A stretch of DNA of 64,000 nucleotides from assembly GCF_028583425.1 (NCBI RefSeq), contig NC_072801.1:10746001-10810000 (forward strand). The letters run 5' to 3'. The position numbers and the translations under genes were made by a program. The stretch is from Eublepharis macularius. Its lineage: Eukaryota; Chordata; Lepidosauria; Squamata; Eublepharidae. Of the stretch, positions 28,001 through 37,000 are shown piece by piece (positions within the stretch are counted from its first letter, which is position 1; each line of letters opens with the position of its first letter). Under the pieces are notes generated by a model that was not told the origin of the DNA, ran no database searches, and was given only the letters and a program-made list of their open reading frames with translations.

Positions 28001-31000
28001 CCAGTCGCTGGACAGCAGAAGCCAGCACAGGAAAAAGGATATTAAGGTTTAGACTGACACTGTTATGAGATATTGGACAGCCAAAGAATGAGAAAACTGG
28101 GAAAGGATTTTCTGGTTCTTACTTTAAAAAGCCCTCACAGGTGAATTCAATTAAGAAAGAGGGGAGTGTTTTGTTGAAAAAGACACTACTGATGTCATGG
28201 GGAGGGTCGCAATCCACATCTTGGCAGGTTTCCCAACAGCCATGATACTGCAGCAGGTACAATATTGTCTGCTGAGAGCAATCAAAGTTACTTGCTGGAA
28301 GCAAATAACAACAACAATAATAATATTAGTAGCAGCAGCAAAAATGCTGCATGCTGCAGACAACACTTCATCTAACCTTTCAAAACATGTCAGACGGTTC
28401 AGTAATCCTTAGCGTGTGCACATACTCCCTCAAGCTAACCTTAGCATGGTACTTACACTGATCTAAGAAAAGTACAAGAGTCCAGTAGAACCTGTAAGAC
28501 TAACAAAATTTGTGGTAGGGTATGAGCTTTCGAGAGCCACAGCTCACTTCTTCAGATTCCAAGCTGTCACTCACAGAAGCTCATACCCTACCACAAATGT
28601 TATTAGTCTTATAGGTACTACTGGACTCTTGCTCTTTTCTACTGCTATGGACAGACGAACACAGCTACCCATCTTGACCTAAGAGAGTCACTGACACTGA
28701 GGCAGGCATCAGGGGGGGAAATTTTACAAAACAGTCAATAATGATTCTCTAAAGAAACAATCAGTAAGTTAGAAATAAATTTTAAGGACCTTTTATGGAG
28801 TCAGATTTCTAACTTCATTTTATAAAGCGCCCTCCATGACATAGTCCTTGCCCCTGGGGGTGCAGAGTTATTACTTTGCCTGCACTGCAGACATGAAGCT
28901 GATGTTCAGGGAAGCATAGTAGCATATGGAACGAGGAAGGGGAAATCTGGGGTTGAAATCCTCATTCAACCAGGAAGCTCAACTAGGTTATCTCTCGGCC
29001 TAACCTATTTCACAGGGTTGTTGTGAGGATAAAAGCAGGAGAACTGTGTATGTTGCCTGGAGCTTCTTGGAGGACAGGCAGGGTAGCTAGAAAGATGCTA
29101 AGCGTGTGTGTCCTGGAGGGGCCAGGAGAGAACACACACAAAACCCCCACAGTTGCTACCATCAGCCCCCAGCGCTCTGCAAAGTGAGTGAAGCCTTTTG
29201 CTCAAGGCATGTTTTGCAGACAAGCTGGGATATGAACCTGGGTTTCCCACCATAGCTTTCAAACCAGTTCCTGGGGGGGAAACACATTTGCCATTTATTC
29301 AAGTGTTACATTTGTCGCTTCTTGCAGGATTTGGAGCAGTTTCTATAAGAATTGGAGAAAGAGAAGTGAAAGAAAGGCAGTGGAATACAATTTCCTGCTC
29401 CCCAACTTTTCCCACAGAAGAAGGCCCAACAGAACATGCTTTCCAAAAGGCAGTGTCTAAGCCCTGAGCTCCAACCATGTTCTTAAATTGAGTGGGCACA
29501 ATGCAAAAATGCTTCCTCCTCCATCCCATGTCACACCAACAGCACCAGGCCTTGAGCAGGGGGGGAGAGAACAAGGAGGAAATTCCATCACAAGGAAGTT
29601 CCCAAGGGGTGCCAAGTGCTATTCCCCCTTGTCTGGCCCTGATGACACAGCCTAGGATGGTTCAGCAAAACTGGAACATTGGCACTTACCTCCATATCAG
29701 GGACTGCTGAAGATTCTTGCAAACCGTCAGGGATTCTCCTGTAAACATGTGGCACATGATAACCTCGAGACAAGTGGTCATGAAGGCCATGACGGCATCC
29801 GGCTGCAGCGTCCCCCTCCTGGAGATGATGCACAGGCGCTGGAGAGACGAACAGTGGCTCAGGGCCTGGAAGAACTGGGCGTTGGCATTGAAATAGGGCT
29901 GCTCAAGCCTGCACAAAGAACAATGAGAAGGATCGACCACACACTGTGTGCATGATTCACAAAGAGAGCGCTGAAGAGGGGATCTGCAGGAACAGGAATC
30001 CCAAAGTCTATATGAGAAGAGGCGACACAGCAGAGAACTCTGCGGCTGCTTTCCATTTCAAACACCAAAGCACAAGTCTTCCTGCCGTCTTAAGGAAGTA
30101 GCTGAAAAGTCTGGAGGGGAAAAAAACCCTGAACAACACTGCACAGAATGCCAGACTTCTTTTCAACAGAGAGTTTACCCACACGATCAGCAGGGGGCTT
30201 CTACACGGCCGTCATCTTTCCTCCTTTCTCCGAGCTGCAACCACCACGTCAGATTAGTGAAAGTTTGCTGAACAAAGGTTAAGAGTCTCCTAATTGGGTC
30301 ATTTTCCTGGCTACTCTAGACGAGGCTCATCATCTACTTAATGGTCCAATAAGGACCTGGAAAGGACAAACTGGCTCCATGCAACCAAGCAGAAACACTT
30401 GTCGAAAGAGCAAGAGTCATTTCTCCCAGCCCTCTAAGCACCACGAATGACCAGCATGCATGCAACGTGCCTTTCTTGGGGGTGTGTCTGTGGTATGCCT
30501 GTGGCAGCAAAGAGGGCTTTTGCTTGCACATGTGGAGAGGGAGTGTGGAAGGCAAAGAAGGAAAGTGGGTGGTGGCCACATGGCCACAACACTCGGTGGA
30601 CTGGACTTCTTCTGCACAAGAGACTCCTGACTTGGGAACCACTGCAGAAATGTCTCACAACCAGAATCATGCACCACATTGGGAACCAGAGATAGCAAGG
30701 CACATGCTCCAGAGTCAAAGCAATATTTCAATAGGTAATGGTTTCCAGAGGCTGAAAGAATAAATATTTACAAGACCACTGGTTGAAAAATAGGGGTCTT
30801 GCAATACACCGTCTCGTCCACTAGGTGACACTGTTGCTTTATCTGCATCCCATTGTATTTTGGCCTGATAACTCACTAAAAGGCAATTATTGTTCAAACT
30901 GGTTTAGCAACTGAGAAAAGGTTTATCTGACTCTATGTAGATAAAAGTGTGTCCTCATAACCATCCAGGGAGCCCAGCCAAATCAACCTTTCTCCCTCTG

Positions 31001-34000
31001 TCATGTATGCCAGCACCCACGCCATTGTTGTATTCTGCGCCCACACCATTGTTGTGTCATATGCCATTATTGTGTTCTGCAAGCATCCATGCCATTATTG
31101 TGTTGTGCATCTTACACTACATCTTAAACTCATACTGATATAATGCCAAAGTTCAATACTGTATCTTACGCATTTTATATATGAAGGTGTCTAGATTGCT
31201 AATACTAATTTCTAGAGGAGCAAGTTTCCTCTGTGTTCTCTCTGAGAAATATGTACTTTTGCTTCTGAGTGGCCTTGGGCCGAAGCTGCAGCTGTGTACT
31301 GAAATGTATCTTTTCATAGGAGGGAATGATTCCACTCTGTACTTTGTCTAGACTAAACTGCTTTGTTCCCATGTAACTTTTGGGTTTTCACGCCTGAATG
31401 CAAAGGGGGCGGGAGAACATCCCCCTATATCAGTAGTCCTATTGTTTGACTAATTACTTCTGCCAACTTCTACCTATGAGTGCACACCTGAACTGAATAG
31501 ATCTCTAAATAAAGTTTCTTCAACCAATGCATCTGCTTGTTTGCAGTGAGGGACTTCGGGATCTAACTGCCAGGGACTGACACCCTCCCTACTACCATTA
31601 GAGGAACAGCAGCAACACGAAGCCCCATACCAAGGTAAAACTCCTCTCTGGACATTCCTATGCTTCTTTGCAAGGTTGCCAGACCTCAGCTTTGGCTCTG
31701 AAACTCAGGTTTGGAGATTTGTTTTAGGGCTTTGGGATGAAATCCCAGGACTGGCAACTAGCCCACAAACTTAGTGGCTTCTTTGTAGGCTTTGATGCAT
31801 GCCTGCTTCTTGCGGCAAGCAACTTACTGCCCATGTCAATTAGAGATGGGAGGCAATTAGGCTGATCCTGCACTGGGCAGGGGGTTGGACTAGATGGTCT
31901 GTATGGCCCCTTCCAAATCTATGATTCGATAATGTGGCAACAGCAGTTGAGCAAATGGGACCTGCAGCTGAGATTTTGCCCAAAGTTCCTGTTCATATTA
32001 TTTTATTCTTCTGCTTGATCATTAGGTAACTGCAATTTTTCAAGGGTCTTTCTTGGCCCTGACACCAGAAAGTTTTAAGAAACCAGGGAATCAAATATGT
32101 GACATCACACACACAAAGCACGTTGTTTTATCAGAGAGCTGCAAACCCTTTCAGGGAACATCCTGAGCTGCCCTGCATGGAATCTTTTCATCACTCCATA
32201 GAGCCAAGTCTACTGTGACAGGCAGCGGCTGAGCAGAAGTCACTGGACCCCAAAAACGATGGTCCACGTTCCAAGCAAGGGGCTCTCTAAGGTACGAAGG
32301 CATTTCCCAGCCCTACAATTGGAGACCCTGTGGCTCCCTGGGCTTGGTTATCTTATATATGCAAAAATGTGTGCCATTCTTTGAAGGCAGTTTGTTGCTT
32401 GGTTTAAAAGCTGAATGAAAAGGGGGAGGGGGGCACAGCTGTACCTTTGGTTGAGGCATGATCCCACTGAGGGTCAAAAACCACCAGCTGAAAATAAAAT
32501 GGTACTAACCCATCTAATCTGTCAGGAGAAGCAGCCCTAACTTCCAGAGCTCTCCACTACCACAACAAGTGTACGTGAAAACAAAGCCATGAGGCAGTTA
32601 AGACGACCGGCACGTCATCTGCCCAGGGCCCAAACATGCAAGGAGCAGACCCACCCACTCACCTGAGATCTCGCAGACATCTGCAGTGTTTTAGCATGTC
32701 CATGAGGGCTGCCATGTATGCCACTTTGCCCATCATGCCCAGATTAGCCAAGGAAAGGGTCCGCAGATGTTGGCACCGGGCCCCAATGCTAATCAGCCCA
32801 GAGCCTGTGAGGATGTTGGGCAGCTGCGCCAATGTGAGGCTCTGTAAAAAAGCCAGCTGCCCGATGGCAGCCACTTCTGCATCACCCACAAGCTGTGCCC
32901 GGCTGCAGGGAGGCAGCGAGTTCCTAATAGCTGGCTCGTTCCTGGGCATGGCCGAGGAAAAACTGGACCCAATCAGCTCCAGTCTTTCCAGATATGGAAT
33001 GCCTTCTAGGAGACTCCAAAACACGGAGGATGAGGGCCTGGAATTCCCCTCCTCCTGGAAGTTCCTGGCGTAAGTCTGCACCCCGATCCGGACTTTCTTC
33101 CCAAAACCTTGTGATGCTGCGCCACTTGCGGGCTGCACAGAGGGCTTGTCTGCCACGGAAACATCAGCAATGGAACAGACAGGCAGTGCCAGAGACAAGA
33201 GGCACTTCAGACGGCTGAGGATCTGGCACAAATGCTTGCCCAGGTTTTCAGTGCTATGGTGGTGGGCGGCAGAGAGATTCAAGTGCCGAAGGTTGCAGCA
33301 GGAGCTGACAAGAGTCTCCACAATGCCGCTGTCAATGTCATCTTCTGCCTTCCGCAGCAAGGAGCCAGGAGAGAGGCAGTGGACACAGCCACTGAGGTTC
33401 AGGCCAACCAAGCTGCGGAGGTCTTTGCCACTGTTGAGGACCCTCTGGACAAGCTGGCCGCCGGATAAACTGCAGCGACTGAAGCTGAAGTAGACAGGGT
33501 TGCTGAACTTCAAGTGCTGGAGGAGGCTGGAGCCATTCATCCAAGACCGGGGGAGCTGCAGGGCATCCAATGTCACATTCCGGGCCATGGAGTCCAAAAG
33601 GTTTTTGACGGTGCAACTCTCGGCAAAGCCACCAGGGGCAGAAATGAGGAAGGCGTGGAGCTTCTCTGGTGTCCGATCACTCAGCACCGCCAAGTAAAGC
33701 CTCACCACCTCCTGGTTGACCAGCCCAGGGGCAAGCCGAGCGTAGAAGACCCGTAGGTTCTGGTAGTGGGGCACGTTGCTCTCGCCTACCATCAGCTGGC
33801 CGGAGAGGATGAACCGTGACCTGTCGAGGATCTCAAAATACAGGAGGAGCTTTTCGAGGCTGGTGCAGCAGGGAACAACCCCATAGGAGGGAGTGTAGAG
33901 AGTCTGCTTGAGCTCCAGCACACGGCTCAGCGTGGCTTTGCACTCACTACTCAAGTGGGAGGAGTCAAAGCCAGGGCTGACATCGATGGTCAATGAGCGG

Positions 34001-37000
34001 AGGTGCTGCAAGGCAGACAGCATCTTGGAGAGGCGGAGGGAAGTTAGGTGGCAGCCGGACAAGTTCAGTCTCACCAGGTTCTTGCAGTGGATCACCTGGT
34101 CAACGGTAGAGCCAGGCAGCCAATAACAGCCAGCCACGTTCAGCTCATGAATCTCCTTTCCGATCTCCCTCATTAGCTGCTTTACCTTGTCTTTGTCCAC
34201 CTGCAAGGAGGTAACAACTATTCAGGAACCCTTAAGAAGTCTAAATTATATATTCATTTTTACCGCACCCTTCCTCCAAGGAGTACAGAGCAGTAAACAT
34301 AGTTTCCCACACACATTGTTCTCACAACCACCTGGGGTGGGGAGAGGGGAACTGAGAATGACTGGGAATGATTGGCTTAACATCTCCCAATGAGCTTCAT
34401 GGTTCGGAGGGGATCTGAATGTGAATCTCCTAGGCACCTGTCATCTTATCCTAACCAGTACACCACATGCTTAGTTTCTGCAGGAAAACATGGACTGGTT
34501 CACTAGTGTATGTTCACCACCTGATGACTTGCGAACTTTATACCACCATAGAATAAAACCTACCCCAAAGCAGTGTGCTGTTTCTGAGTCTGCTAGCAAC
34601 AATCTCAGCCTTCACTGCACTGGAATGGAATGAGATGGCCTAGGAGCTTCCAAAATGGCACCGAAGCCTTTGAAACAATGAGGGCAAGGTGGTGCCAACA
34701 GTCTTAAAAAGCAAGACCCGAAAGGCCAACGTTATGCCAATGGAAGCGTGAAAGGTTGCTTCACAGGTAACTTGAGTGAGGAGGCCATTCCAGAGACCTC
34801 TTCCTCTGAAACGTCTTCTGGTTTCACACTGGGAAGTGTTTCTTTCAATACAGTCAGCCTGTATGAGACAGATCACCCTTGCCAAGCTTGTTCTGGAGGG
34901 AGGGATGGCATGGGGCAGAGCCTCTGAGCGGCCTGGTCAGACTTTGGAATGAATAAACTGGCCGTCCCTGTTTTAGAAGGGAAATGGGGCAGGGGAAATT
35001 TATTTAAGATCATTTAGAACCTGCAACACCCAGCCTCAAGGTGGCTTCCAATACAAATATTTAAAGAGTTAATGACCAGTAATAAGATCTTAAAAGGTCT
35101 ACAAAAAACTACTCAGCTAAACATTCCTCACCGTTTCTAAAAGGCATTTAAAATCCCCATTTAAGAAAACAACCAAATCAAAAACAAGCTCAGCAGGAAC
35201 AAAACAAAATAAAATAGTAACATCAGCCAGAGAAGAGCATTCTGAACAGAGCTGACTAGAGCTTTCTGCTCCTCCCAAGAAGAGAACATGGTGCTGAGTA
35301 AGGAAGAACCATAATATTCCCCTCACCCCCTACAATCTGAGGCCTGAATGAGGACAAGTAGAAAGCAAGGGCATTCTCTCCAAGATCAAGGAAACACATC
35401 AGAGTGATTATTTTAATCTTATAACAGTAATGTCTGCAAAAATCACCTTCTCTCTATATACACCAAGCCTCCTTGAATGCAAGCAAACTGCCAAGTAAAA
35501 CCAAACACTACCAGGTGAGGAAAAGGACCAAATCTCCTGCCCTCCCTCCCCCGCTCCATCTCAGGGATTTTCCTCACCTGGTAGTCCTTGTGCAGGATCA
35601 CCAGGTGGGTGAGGCTTTTGTCAAGACTGAGAACTGCAAGTTTCCTGCACACTCTCCGGATGCTGAGGACAAGATCAGAAACTGGGATGTATCTCAGGAT
35701 GTGCAAGAGGATCTCATCCGAGAAGTCCATCAAGTTCATGCTGGTAGTGAGATCCTCACTTTCCTCGACAGTCGATCCCTGAAGGAAAAGAGAAAGCAAG
35801 GCTCAGCTTTGCACACAGAAAGTCCCAGGTTCAATTTCCAGCAGTTCCAGTTAGAAAGAGATGAAGTGAAAAAAAAAATAGAGATCACCAGACACATGTG
35901 AGAGTTTACAAGCATGGCATGATGGAACAAACAGAGAGAAAAGATAAGTGTTTGTATAGAAAGAGCATCTCTAGAGAAATCATCTCATGTAGCTGACAGG
36001 TGATTGTGTGGGGAGACAGCATGCTTCAGTGGCAGAACTGCTCTGCATGGAGGTCCCCAAATTTAATTCCCAGCATCTCCAGTTAAAAGGTTGACAGAGT
36101 ACAGGAAAGACCTGAGACCCTAAAGACCTGAGAGAAGAGACAATGTTGATCTTATCAAATTTGACTCAGTATAAGGCAGCTTCATGTGTACATGCTACTG
36201 CAGACGGCCCATAGATCAGGGGGTGAGCCGGAAGGTCCCAGGTTCCACGTCTGGCACCTCCAGTTAAAAGCATTAGGTAGTATACCATATATCCTACCAT
36301 ATATCCTACCATATATCCTGCAGAGCTGCTCCTAGTCAGGAGAGACTATACTGACCCTCACTAGACCAAGAGTCTGATTCAGTAGCGCTGTTCATATGTA
36401 ACAGTTAAAACATGTACAAGCATCTGTTTGTAAGAAAGAGCCAACATACATTCATTTTGGGGGCCAGTACCTGGTCAAATGTGGGGTTTAAATCACACAT
36501 TCAGCTCTACATGTGTTGACAGAAACATGAGAATTCTTCATTGCGTGTATAAAGAAAAATCAACTGATAGTATGTGCATTCACTGGCACTTTTGAAGAGG
36601 ACTAGTATAACGTAGTTTCATGTTTTACATACATTGTATTATTATAGAGCTAAAGACCCTTCATAATAACACCTGTTTGAACACATGCTATTATTATACT
36701 GCCAGAGAGCATCTGTTTTGCACATAAAAGATCCTGGTTTCTTCACTTAAAAGGGTCTCAGATAGTAATAAACATTGGGACAGACTTTGCTCCTAGGGAT
36801 CCCAGGTGCCCGTCGGTGGCGAGCAATCTCCCAGCAGCTTACCTGATTGCCCGCTATCCCTCATGACTGATGGGAGGCTTCTGGGCTGCCCAGAAATTGC
36901 CCACCCTCGGCAGGTACCCTAGGAATACACTCAGCGCATGAGCTCCTAGCAGACACAACGACATTGTTTCCGGAAGTGATGTCATTCCACCAGGTGTGGG

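Noticed and set aside
33146-33493. Plus-strand frames of 74-115 codons over FBXL18 exon 3
   Set aside because: Shadows of the real exon on the opposite strand.
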